Assembly (NCBI GenBank): GCA_023230795.1
Contig: JALNWR010000129.1
Coordinates: forward strand, 1-7,396
Origin: Candidatus Cloacimonadota bacterium
Lineage (GTDB): Bacteria > Cloacimonadota > Cloacimonadia > Cloacimonadales > Cloacimonadaceae
Direction: 5' to 3'
Length of the DNA stretch: 7,396 bases
Part shown: positions 1 through 6,300 of the stretch, in pieces
Numbering within the stretch: position 1 is the stretch's first letter
Layout: every line of letters starts with the position of its first letter
Program-made: the position numbers and the translations under genes
Notes under the pieces: generated by a model
Databases searched by the model: none
What the model was told of the DNA's origin: nothing
What the model saw: only the letters and a program-made list of their open reading frames with translations

Positions 1-302
1 ACTTCTTTATCCTGATCAAAAGCAATCATGATGATGGATACGTTTTCTATGGAAAAGCTCGTCATGTTATCTATTTGAGGGACCGTGGCCGCAGCTTCTT
101 CCAGCTTTGTGGTTACCTGAGCTTCCACCTCACGGGGACCCGCTCCAGGATAAACCGTTATAATGCTCACATAGGGTAATTCTACGTCCGGCATCAGGTT
201 CAACGGCATCCCTATATAGGCCAACGCTCCGAATACCACGAAGACCATTATCATCATCGTGACCAAAACTGGCCGGTCTATGGATAGTTTTGCTAAGAAC
301 AT
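1..302 (-). CDS. RND-family efflux transporter, N-terminal part (cut by window edge)
   Basis: The first 100 codons of an inner-membrane resistance-nodulation-division pump, which exports drugs or other small amphipathic compounds using the proton gradient. The protein begins MFLAKLSIDRPVLVTMM and goes straight into a first transmembrane helix (about residues 13-30), as AcrB/MexB-type pumps do. It continues into the porter domain with the family-typical stretch YPGAGPREVEAQVTTKLEEA (about residues 51-70), which corresponds to the YPGAS-EEVE-VT-IE region of HAE-1 pumps. The ATG lies 1 nt after the adaptor stop codon (TAA-T-ATG), so the two are co-transcribed and probably translationally coupled. 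The remaining roughly 900 residues expected for the family lie outside the window, so the substrate class (HAE-1 drug pump or other) cannot be fixed. The family call is firm. Confidence 0.9.
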   Translation of the reverse strand, partial: MFLAKLSIDRPVLVTMMIMVFVVFGALAYIGMPLNLMPDVELPYVSIITVYPGAGPREVEAQVTTKLEEAAATVPQIDNMTSFSIENVSIIMIAFDQDKE

Positions 303-303
303 A

Positions 304-1341
304 TTAGTTGCCCTCAATGATGCGGACTTTCGCACCCTCGGTTAGAGACTTGATCCCAGCAGTGATGAGCTCGTCGCCCTCCTGAAGCCCAGAGGTTATT
401 TCATAAGCCAATTGATCTGTGAGTCCGGTAGTTACAGGAACTCTAACGGCTTTGCCATCTCTAGCCAACCAGACAAATTTGTCTCCATTTTCTAAAACCA
501 GGTGATGGCGCTCTACCACAAATACATTGGGTTTGCTGAAGATCTGTATATCGATATCAGCGGTGACGCCATAGCTGATCCTGGGATGCAGGCCGGGGAA
601 GCTCGCTTCCACCCGGAAGGCCTTTCGGTTTGGGTCCATGACCATAGCAATGGCAGTAATCTTTCCATTGATGCTGATATCTTCCCAAGTGGCTTTTACC
701 GCGCTACCTTTCTTCACTTTGCTGATCTCACCTTCGGGGACCATGATAATAGCTTTGTAGCCATTTGTAGAACTCACGGTAAACAGAGGAGCGCCGGGAA
801 ACACATTGTCAGATACATTTACCATGATGTCCGTGATCACTCCGCTGATGGGAGCCCGCACGTTTATCATCTGTTCGCTTGCTTCCAGGTTTGCCTTGCT
901 GACCTCGTACTGTGTCTTCACATTGTCATAATCCTGTTGTGAGACAGCTCCCTGCTCTTTCAGCCTGTACATGCGGTCATGGATGGCAGAAATGCTGTTG
1001 AAAGCGCTCTGAGCCTGTTCATACTGAGCCGCAGGAGTATTAGCCGGAAACTTGATGACGATATCGTCTTTCTGAACCTTATCGCCCACTTTGAATCTGA
1101 TATTGGTAACCACATCTCCCACCATCGCGCTGGCTGTGGATTCTTCAATGCCGCTTAAGGTGGCATTATACTTCAGCTCTTGCCGATATGTGCTTTTTTC
1201 CATAGGGCTCGTGCGCACGGGCACTCCCAATTCACTGTGTAGCTGCTCCATGCTCTTGGCATCGTCAGCTTCCTTGCCGCAGCCGCTAAGGGCAAATACG
1301 ACTATTCCTACAAGGATTAAGTATATTGTTTTCTTATTCAT
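304..1341 (-). CDS. RND efflux pump periplasmic adaptor (membrane fusion protein), lipoprotein
   Basis: Periplasmic adaptor of the AcrA/MexA (HlyD_D23) type that joins the RND pump to the TolC-like channel. Residues 1-20 form a lipoprotein signal with lipobox LSGC, placing the lipidated cysteine at position 21; the next residue is Gly. A lipoyl/barrel-sandwich half motif is at about 57-100, an alpha-hairpin at about 101-158, and the second lipoyl half with RAPISGVITDI at about 162-172. Beta-barrel and membrane-proximal domains follow. The hairpin tip has R123, L127 and S134 with the spacing R-x3-L-x6-S, matching the RLS motif by which adaptors contact TolC. At 345 aa it is a little shorter than typical AcrA. 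The start is supported by GGAGAG about 7 nt upstream, located inside the last codons of the channel gene; the gap to that gene is 1 nt. The ligand is unknown. Confidence 0.93.
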   Translation of the reverse strand: MNKKTIYLILVGIVVFALSGCGKEADDAKSMEQLHSELGVPVRTSPMEKSTYRQELKYNATLSGIEESTASAMVGDVVTNIRFKVGDKVQKDDIVIKFPANTPAAQYEQAQSAFNSISAIHDRMYRLKEQGAVSQQDYDNVKTQYEVSKANLEASEQMINVRAPISGVITDIMVNVSDNVFPGAPLFTVSSTNGYKAIIMVPEGEISKVKKGSAVKATWEDISINGKITAIAMVMDPNRKAFRVEASFPGLHPRISYGVTADIDIQIFSKPNVFVVERHHLVLENGDKFVWLARDGKAVRVPVTTGLTDQLAYEITSGLQEGDELITAGIKSLTEGAKVRIIEGN

Positions 1342-1342
1342 T

Positions 1343-2737
1343 TTATCTCTCCGCTATTAAATTTTGGCCAATGGCCTTTGTAAGGGCACGTTCGCTAACT
1401 ATTACATCATAGATAGCGCTGAAATATTGAAGTCTGATCGAAGACAGCATAATCTGAGCGTCAAAGACTTCCAGCTGGATGCCTACCTGATTTTCGTAAC
1501 GAATCTGCGCCAGCTCCAGATTGCGAGTAGCCATCCGGATATTCTGCTCTTGGACTGCATGATTTTCCAGGGCATGCTGAAGCTTCTGATAGCTCTGCTT
1601 GATCTCCAGAGCGATAAGCTCCTGAGTATCCCGCTGCTGCAGTCTGGCTTTGCTGAGATCATGGCGAGCATAGCTGATCTTATTCGCATTTGAAAATCCG
1701 GTAAAGATGGGCAAACTAAAGCCTATCCCCACAGAATATTGAGTTCCAAAATCATCCCTTTGTATTGCATATTCATCTGCGGCAGTATAAAGCGACGCGC
1801 TGGCAGACAAAGCTACATTCGGCAGATAGTTGCCTCTCTCCGCATTATATTTAATCCGTTGAATCTCGGTGGCGATGTCCAAAAGTTCCAGTTCTGTTCT
1901 GTTTTCCAGTCCCAAAGCCTGAGCTTCTGCCAGACTCATCTGTGCGATCTGAGGCAATGCAAATCCGCCTTCCAGCACGAGCTCTTCGCCTTCGTAGCCA
2001 ATCTGCTGCTTGAAGGCAGACACAGCCAGACTGTAGTTGTTCTCCGCAGCCAATAGGTCCGGCTCCAGCTTTGCCACTTCCAGGCGGGCACGTAATACGT
2101 CAAATTCGGATACCTGTCCCTCCTGACTGAGCAGCTCCACTCTGGCCAGATGCCGGCGGGCTGTCTCAAGACCATCACGCTGGATTGCCACCACTTTTTC
2201 ACTAAGCAGCACCTGGTAAAAAAGCTCTGTGGTACTTAGAATCAGTGCTTGCTCTTGCACCTGATAATTCAATTTCTGGATGCTGCGATAGCGAGCCACC
2301 GCCTTGATACCGTTTATCAGTTTTCCGCCCAAAAAGACCACCTGATCCATCTTCAGCTGCATGGCCAGCGAACCCTCATCTTTGGGAGAAGAAGGCATCA
2401 TGGAGGCCATTATGCCATCCAGAGTGCCGCCAATCAGATAATCTGCATCATTGGCGCTGGGCTCATCGGCCAGCATATTGCTCACGCTGGGCAGGCCGCC
2501 GGTGGCACTATCCGGCAGATAGGTCTTCGAAAGACCGTATTGCCCCTGCAGGCTCAATTGGGGAAGCAAAGACCCGCGCACGTCCTTATATTGGGCATCC
2601 GCCTTGCTTACCTCTTCCGCCATCATCAGCAGGTTTTTATTGTTTTCCCTTGCCATCTCAATGCTATCTTCGAGAGTGATCGCCCCCAAAGATACCATAC
2701 AGATCAGGCTTATTGATGCTATTAAAAATCTTTTCAT
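1343..2737 (-). CDS. TolC-family outer membrane efflux protein
   Basis: Outer-membrane channel of a tripartite efflux system. An N-terminal signal peptide (about residues 1-19, MKRFLIASISLICMVSLGA) is followed by TLEDSIEMARENNKNLL, the usual start of the first OEP repeat. Each of the two repeats has the helix-to-strand turn motif with LLP or YLP (RGSLLPQLSL near residue 55 and RGNYLPNVALS in the second half). Long Ala/Leu/Gln/Glu-rich helices typical of the periplasmic tunnel follow, including QEGQVSEFDVLRARLEVAKLE-like sequence. The 464-residue length is normal. The start codon lies 3 nt after the tetR stop, with an AGAGAGG ribosome-binding site formed by the last codons of tetR. It is the second gene of the operon and should supply the exit duct for the adaptor and pump encoded downstream. 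Confidence 0.93.
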   Translation of the reverse strand: MKRFLIASISLICMVSLGAITLEDSIEMARENNKNLLMMAEEVSKADAQYKDVRGSLLPQLSLQGQYGLSKTYLPDSATGGLPSVSNMLADEPSANDADYLIGGTLDGIMASMMPSSPKDEGSLAMQLKMDQVVFLGGKLINGIKAVARYRSIQKLNYQVQEQALILSTTELFYQVLLSEKVVAIQRDGLETARRHLARVELLSQEGQVSEFDVLRARLEVAKLEPDLLAAENNYSLAVSAFKQQIGYEGEELVLEGGFALPQIAQMSLAEAQALGLENRTELELLDIATEIQRIKYNAERGNYLPNVALSASASLYTAADEYAIQRDDFGTQYSVGIGFSLPIFTGFSNANKISYARHDLSKARLQQRDTQELIALEIKQSYQKLQHALENHAVQEQNIRMATRNLELAQIRYENQVGIQLEVFDAQIMLSSIRLQYFSAIYDVIVSERALTKAIGQNLIAER

Positions 2738-2740
2738 ATC

Positions 2741-3340
2741 TTAACCTCTCTTGTAAACGCCGTATAATACGACATGCATGATTGCCTCATGATCCCGTTC
2801 GATCTGGGCCAATAAACGCTCAAAATCCGTAATCACTACATTCGAATTGCCCATAAGTATCCAATCACTGATCACGCGCACAGTGTCTTCTGTATGCAGA
2901 TCGGGGTCGATCACGCCTTCCTTCTTGCCCACTTCCATGATCTCGGCCATCAGATCGAGCGTGGCCTGACGATTTGCCCTGCGAAAGTTCAAAAAACGAT
3001 CCTGACCGGAAAAGGGGATGCTCTTCAGTCCATCCATCCATATCGGCATATTTTCATAAATGTGACGGATAGGCTCCTGAACCAAAGTGCGAAGTTTATT
3101 TTCAAAACCATCTACTTCTCGCACCCTGCCGCGGATGGTATCTACAAGCTCTTTGACCTGTATCTCCACTACGTTTATAAATAATTCTTCTTTGCTGGGA
3201 AAGTAGTAATAAACCGTTCCCTTAGCAATGCCTGCCTCGGCTGCAATCTCGTCCAGCGAGGTTTTGTTATAACCATAACGTGAAAAAATCCTCGTGGCTA
3301 TATCGAGGATTATCTGTTTCTTATCTTTTTGCTGATTCAT
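2741..3340 (-). CDS. TetR/AcrR-family transcriptional regulator, probable repressor of the efflux operon
   Basis: A 199-residue one-component regulator. The TetR_N DNA-binding domain spans about residues 8-58. Its helix-turn-helix is T27-SLDEIAAEAGIAKGTVYYYF-P48, followed by SKEELF, which is close to the family consensus. The C-terminal two thirds is helical and diverged, as expected for the ligand-binding and dimer domain, so the inducer cannot be named. It is the first gene of the operon and lies in the same direction as the pump genes, so it probably autoregulates with them; many efflux regulators are instead divergent. The start is preceded by a weak AAAGAAAGTG ribosome-binding site. No in-frame ATG, GTG or TTG start follows the stronger AAGGAG about 25 nt upstream, so the ATG at 3340 is retained. 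It is most likely a repressor relieved by a pump substrate; this is inference from family and context. Confidence 0.92.
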   Translation of the reverse strand: MNQQKDKKQIILDIATRIFSRYGYNKTSLDEIAAEAGIAKGTVYYYFPSKEELFINVVEIQVKELVDTIRGRVREVDGFENKLRTLVQEPIRHIYENMPIWMDGLKSIPFSGQDRFLNFRRANRQATLDLMAEIMEVGKKEGVIDPDLHTEDTVRVISDWILMGNSNVVITDFERLLAQIERDHEAIMHVVLYGVYKRG

Positions 3341-3468
3341 ATCACTTTCTTTGTAACAGATTAAACTCCTTCTTATCTTCTATCTCATGCACAGCCTAAG
3401 CTATCTGCCACATGCAAGAATGCGTATGGGAATTTCACAACTTCCCTATCTTGATGCAGGACAGTCTC

Positions 3469-3511
3469 TTGACACTGCGATGGGGCTTGCTTTAGCCAAG
3501 CCGTGTGTCAA
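3469..3511. repeat. Nested inverted repeat upstream of tetR
   Basis: The outer arms TTGACAC (3469-3475) and GTGTCAA (3505-3511) enclose inner arms GGCTTG (3484-3489) and CAAGCC (3497-3502) around a 7-nt loop. The left gap is 8 nt and the right gap 2 nt, so the fold is asymmetric. It sits just downstream of the candidate operon promoter. It could be a leader hairpin in the tetR mRNA or a second regulator site. No T-run follows on either strand, so it is not a simple terminator. Confidence 0.4.
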
Positions 3512-3537
3512 TCTTACAAGCGTGTAATATTTGTCAA
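3510..3537 (-). promoter_or_regulatory. Candidate promoter and TetR operator of the efflux operon
   Basis: Read on the minus strand, a perfect TTGACA (3537-3532) is followed after 15 nt by TAAGAT (3516-3511, 4 of 6 matches to TATAAT). The 22 bases at 3510-3531 form a palindrome with 9 of 11 base pairs (core TTACA-AGCG-TGTAA), filling the spacer and the -10 position. This size and position suit a TetR-dimer operator that blocks RNA polymerase. It lies 170-191 nt upstream of tetR, so the leader would be long, and the 15-nt spacer is short. This is a candidate only. Confidence 0.35.
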
Positions 3538-3544
3538 CCCTTTT

Positions 3545-3569
3545 CTGACTATCTGGGGGAAATAGTCAG
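3545..3569. repeat. Perfect 8-bp inverted repeat CTGACTAT/ATAGTCAG
   Basis: The arms at 3545-3552 and 3562-3569 are separated by 9 nt including GGGGG. The repeat lies immediately upstream (minus-strand sense) of the TTGACA box at 3532-3537, which is where an activator or a second repressor dimer would bind. An accidental match is possible; the function is unknown. Confidence 0.35.
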
Positions 3570-3660
3570 TTTGCCCAAGAAGCAAAGCCGCACTATCTTC
3601 CCGCCAAAGCTCACTCTTTGCTATGTCTCAGCCCTTGCCTTACCGGTTATCTTGCAATTA

Positions 3661-3718
3661 ACTTGTCTTTGACTCGAGCTGACTCGAATCTTCGAGTAAA
3701 CTCGAGTCAAAGACAAGT
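3661..3718. repeat. 58-nt hairpin with 18-bp perfect stem, built of GACTCGA words
   Basis: The arms ACTTGTCTTTGACTCGAG (3661-3678) and its exact reverse complement (3701-3718) enclose a symmetric 3x3 internal loop (CTG against AAA). Inside that are a further 7-bp stem, ACTCGAA (3682-3688) and TTCGAGT (3691-3697), and a 2-nt tip. The word ACTCGA or its complement TCGAGT occurs four times. The element lies between the end of the FGE-like gene and the efflux-operon control region. It may be a bidirectional transcription barrier, a REP/MITE-like dispersed palindrome or a protein-binding site. The pairing is seen directly; the role is inferred. Confidence 0.75.
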
Positions 3719-3759
3719 AAAAAGCAAATGCATCCCAAGGGTGGGAAATAGCGGATGCA
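3719..3759 (-). terminator. Putative rho-independent terminator of the intact FGE-like gene
   Basis: On the minus strand, the arms TGCATCC (3759-3753) and GGATGCA (3735-3729) enclose a 17-nt loop and are followed at once by the T-rich stretch TTTGCTTTTTA (3728 down to about 3719). It lies about 130 nt after the stop codon at 3889. The stem is only 7 bp and the loop is long, so this is a moderate call. The stronger hairpin at 3661-3718 follows directly and may assist. Confidence 0.4.
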
Positions 3760-3821
3760 CAGGCTGTCCTCCAGCTACAAAGACAGATCCTCCCCTTAGC
3801 CTCCCATACCACCCCAAAAAT

Positions 3822-3860
3822 AATCCGCGTAAATCTCCTCAATCCGCCCAATCCGCGTTC
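3822..3860. repeat. Short degenerate tandem repeat, unit AATCCGC(N)2-3
   Basis: Four consecutive units of 9-11 nt: AATCCGCGTA, AATCTCCTC, AATCCGCCC and AATCCGCGTTC, beginning at 3822, 3832, 3841 and 3850. They lie in the 3' flank of the FGE-like gene. From memory, similar AATCCGC-type tracts recur between genes in some FCB-group genomes; I cannot verify that here. No coding role is seen. Confidence 0.5.
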
Positions 3861-3888
3861 TATAAAGAATCGCAAGAATTCCTTAAAT

Positions 3889-5058
3889 CTACAAGCCTGA
3901 TCTGCAGATGCGGAACCCGACGCTGTTGCCGCTGAGGTAAGGGTTGAAGGAATTCCGATTCGTAACCCGGCATTGATTGGCACTATCGTTCCAGAAACCG
4001 CCCCGCCACACCCGCCAGAACCCGCCCATAGGACCTGTTGGATTGTTAACGGGACTGCTGCCATAGTAACTATCATCAAACCAATCCCAACACCATTCAT
4101 ACAGATTACCACTCATGTCGTAGATATCCAGAGCATTGGGTGCTTTGGTGCCAACCGGCTTGGTGCCCCAAGGTATATTGTTGCCAGTTTGCCAAGCCAC
4201 GACATCAATATCATCAGAGCCACTATACAGATAATCCGGATTGTTAGTTGCTCCCCGGGCTGCATATTCCCATTCCGCCTCAGTTGGTAATCTGTAGCCA
4301 TTAGCAGACCAATTGCAGATCGCTGCATCCCAATTGCTATCGCTCGAAGTAGGCACAGCACCCCAAGAAGCGGGATTCGTAGAACCCATGATCGTGTAGC
4401 AAGGTGTAAGCCCCTCCGCCATACTGCGCAGATTGCAATATTTAATTGCTGAATACCAGCTCACATTGTAAACAGGATAAATGTCCCCCACGCCAAAATC
4501 ATACGCGGGATTGCTGCCCATGATCGCCGTGTATTCATACTGCGTAATCAGATACTTGTCCATGTAGAACGAGTCAAGGGTCACGCTGTGCGTGGGGAGC
4601 TCATTGTTTGATCCCTCACCTAAGGTGTCACCCATTATATAAGTGCCAGCGGGGACATAGACAAAATTCCCCGGTATTGGCCCACCTCCCGCTCCCACGG
4701 CGATGACCTTGAAGAAGGCGCGGTCTGTGGCGCCGGTCCAATTCTCCAAAACCAGTTCGGGAACGGAAACGGTGTCGATCAGGGTGTCTGCATTGCATTC
4801 AAAATCAGGGATATCTTTGTAATGCACTTCATAGGAAATATTGGTCATAGGGCTGCCATCAGTATCTTCAGTTACGGCATCCCAGGTTAGTATGATGGTT
4901 TCTCCGGATCTGACAATACTCAGATTCATCGGCACGGCGGGCTCTTGCCGCAACTCGGATGTAATGAAATTGCTATCGGGTTCATCAAGGCCGGTAAAGG
5001 CAAGTATATTCCCTGCGCATAAGAGCAGCAGGATACTGGCAAGTAGTGAGTGTTTCAT
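3889..5058 (-). CDS. Secreted protein with fibronectin-III-like and FGE-sulfatase (SUMF1) domains
   Basis: A 389-residue exported protein. A signal peptide (residues 1-20, cleavage likely after ILA) is followed by a fibronectin-III-like beta domain (about 41-123, with LTWDAV and FFKVIAVG strands). An FGE-sulfatase domain (PF03781 type) spans about 131-386: FVYVPAGTYIMGD, GYRLPTEAEWEYAARG (254-269), DMSGNLYEWCWDW (314-326), WRGGFW (351-356) and GFRICRSGL at the end. In true formylglycine-generating enzyme two cysteines follow RGGS; here the first is D358 and only the second, C363, remains. Copper-dependent sulfatase activation is therefore unlikely and a binding or structural role is more plausible. 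The start is supported by AAGGAG 6-7 nt upstream. A frameshifted paralogue lies upstream at 5614-6754. Residues 355-380 resemble DGR variable regions (see findings). No surface-sorting tail is seen. Confidence 0.88.
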   Translation of the reverse strand: MKHSLLASILLLLCAGNILAFTGLDEPDSNFITSELRQEPAVPMNLSIVRSGETIILTWDAVTEDTDGSPMTNISYEVHYKDIPDFECNADTLIDTVSVPELVLENWTGATDRAFFKVIAVGAGGGPIPGNFVYVPAGTYIMGDTLGEGSNNELPTHSVTLDSFYMDKYLITQYEYTAIMGSNPAYDFGVGDIYPVYNVSWYSAIKYCNLRSMAEGLTPCYTIMGSTNPASWGAVPTSSDSNWDAAICNWSANGYRLPTEAEWEYAARGATNNPDYLYSGSDDIDVVAWQTGNNIPWGTKPVGTKAPNALDIYDMSGNLYEWCWDWFDDSYYGSSPVNNPTGPMGGFWRVWRGGFWNDSANQCRVTNRNSFNPYLSGNSVGFRICRSGL

Positions 5059-5073
5059 GTGTACTCCTTATCT

Positions 5074-5171
5074 TGGGTTTTCATGATTACAAACGGCAGC
5101 AAGCTCCCGAACGGTCATTTTAACAAACGATCTATGCTCAAACTTCCTGTCAAGAAAAAACTATCTATGAT
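5074..5171. repeat. Upstream duplication block, copy 1
   Basis: About 98 nt starting TGGGTTTTCATGATTACAAA and ending TATCTATGAT, matching 7092-7190 in the same orientation at roughly three quarters identity by eye. It shows that the duplication producing the two FGE-like genes included 5' flanking DNA. On the minus strand it holds a TTGACA box (5153-5148) conserved with copy 2, but no convincing -10 at standard spacing here. Confidence 0.7.
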
Positions 5172-5413
5172 ACTGGCATTTCCCCATTTTACGAGAGTCT
5201 GATTATGAACTGGTCGGTATTTGCTATCTGAAATTCCGTCACAATGGGACTCGGATTAGAAGCATATTCAGCCGGAATCAAGAATCTTAAGTGCTAAAGA
5301 TATAAACTGAAATATATGGACATAAATGCAAGCTAAGATAAAGCCAATGGATTTATTATCAAAAGAATGGCTCAATATTTTTTTTGGGGGGAGAATGCCA
5401 GTATCATAGATAG
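5161..5413. repeat. 253-bp non-coding segment with perfect 20-bp terminal inverted repeats
   Basis: CTATCTATGATACTGGCATT at 5161-5180 is the exact reverse complement of 5394-5413. Inside the termini the two sides stay loosely complementary (C-rich then A/T-rich, and GATTATGAAC against the complement of the TTTATTATC region), so the segment is an imperfect long palindrome. It contains T8G6 at 5378-5391. It has no ORF of note and no obvious target-site duplication (left flank AAAAAA, right flank AGTATTC). It resembles a MITE or a decayed transposon end pair; the mobile-element reading is inference. Confidence 0.6.
5274..5401 (+). repeat. Dispersed non-coding repeat, copy in plus orientation
   Basis: This stretch from GGAATCAAGAATCTTAA to AATGCCAG matches the reverse complement of 7395-7275 at roughly 70-75 percent by eye with small gaps. 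The best conserved words are TATAAACTGAAATA, AGCTAAGATA, ATTATCAAAAGA and the TTTTGGGGG-AATGCCAG end. It forms the right half of the segment at 5161-5413. Confidence 0.65.
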
Positions 5414-5492
5414 AGTATTCTTCGTCTTTTCAAAAGCTGATTTATAAGGTCTGGAATCACCTTCATACGAGAATCTTGAAAATCGAAATTCC

Positions 5493-5541
5493 AGGCCGGC
5501 CTCAGGCTTTGAGCACACCCAAAAGCCTGAGTAGCCGGCTT
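5493..5541 (-). terminator. Strong hairpin downstream of the frameshifted FGE-like gene
   Basis: A 9-bp stem TCAGGCTTT (5502-5510) with AAAGCCTGA (5522-5530) encloses an 11-nt loop. It is continued by AGGCCGGC (5493-5500) pairing with GCCGGCTT (5534-5541), with one G-T pair, across a small 1x3 internal loop. It lies 73 nt after the stop codon at 5614 in the minus direction. The flank on that side (GGAATTTCGATTTTC) is only mildly T-rich, so the hairpin is certain but the terminator role is moderate. Apart from this, 5414-5613 holds nothing I can support. Confidence 0.45.
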
Positions 5542-5613
5542 GAACTTTGAAACCTCGCTAATTAAGTGACCATTTCATAGCCTTTTTGGCAAGAGCTTAG
5601 AAGGGCTATAGCT

Positions 5614-6300
5614 CTACAAGGCTGATCTGCAAAGCCTGAAGCCATAGTCGCCGCCGGTGCCGCTGATGTACGGAGCACCTATAGCCCGAATCGTAATCCG
5701 GCAGTTCTGGTAATTATTGAACCAGGAACTGCCCCGCCGCAAACGGGAGAATCCGCTCTCAGGACCTGTAGGATTGTCTTGGGCATCTGCACTATAGCCG
5801 CCATACCAATCCCAACACCATTCCCAAACATTACCGGTCATATCATAGATGCCCAGAGTATTGGGATTTTTGGTGCCCACAATATGGGTGGTACTGCCTG
5901 AATTGCCATTGTACCAGGCCACAACATCGATATTGTCGCTGCCGGAATACAGATAATCGGGATCGTTAGTTGCTCCCCGGGCGGCATATTCCCATTCCGC
6001 CTCCGTGGGTAATCTGTAGCCATTGGCATCCCAATTGCAAATCGCAGCATTCCAGGCGTCATTGCTTGAGGTAGGCACAGAACCCCAGTCGGAGGGATCG
6101 ATAGAATCACTAATCGTATAACATGGGATCAGACCCTCATTCATACTGAGCAGATTGCAGTATTTGAGGATGGAATACCAGGTAACATTATATACGGGGT
6201 AGTTGCCCCCCCACGCCATAACTATGCGCGGGATTGCTGCCCATGATCGCCGTATATTCAGCCTGAGTGACCTCATACTTGCACATGTAGAAAGAGTCAA
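5614..6300 (-). CDS. C-terminal fragment of the second FGE-like protein (open frame)
   Basis: The open frame holds 228 residues, but only the part from about 6215 leftward (GGNYPVYNVTWYS onward) is homologous; the first 27 or so residues are an out-of-frame reading of the gene's 5' half. It has NGYRLPTEAEWEYAARG, GIYDMTGNVWEWCWDW, the RRGSSW region and a GFRLCRSAL end, that is, the main FGE-sulfatase core. An in-frame ATG at 6219 has no visible ribosome-binding site and there is no signal peptide. Independent expression is therefore doubtful, and it is best read as the second half of the frameshifted gene. Confidence 0.6.
   Translation of the reverse strand: MTLSTCASMRSLRLNIRRSWAAIPRIVMAWGGNYPVYNVTWYSILKYCNLLSMNEGLIPCYTISDSIDPSDWGSVPTSSNDAWNAAICNWDANGYRLPTEAEWEYAARGATNDPDYLYSGSDNIDVVAWYNGNSGSTTHIVGTKNPNTLGIYDMTGNVWEWCWDWYGGYSADAQDNPTGPESGFSRLRRGSSWFNNYQNCRITIRAIGAPYISGTGGDYGFRLCRSAL

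Noticed and set aside
502..942. Plus-strand ORF of 146 residues
   Set aside because: It is antisense to the adaptor gene, whose protein is clearly recognisable; this frame shows no domain.
2249..2716. Plus-strand ORF of 155 residues
   Set aside because: It lies wholly antisense to the tolC-like gene, has His/Gln-rich composition typical of a shadow frame, and has no domain.
3661..3718. CRISPR repeat or integron attC site
   Set aside because: There is a single hairpin with no spaced array and no integrase or cas gene. The palindrome is perfect rather than attC-like.
3618..4112. Overlapping ORFs on both strands across the hairpin and the FGE gene end
   Set aside because: They read through the 58-nt palindrome, giving near mirror-image peptides on the two strands, and run into the FGE gene out of frame.
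6221..6300. First 27 residues of the C-terminal FGE fragment as a genuine N-terminus
   Set aside because: They are an out-of-frame reading of the upstream half of the same gene and share nothing with the paralogue.
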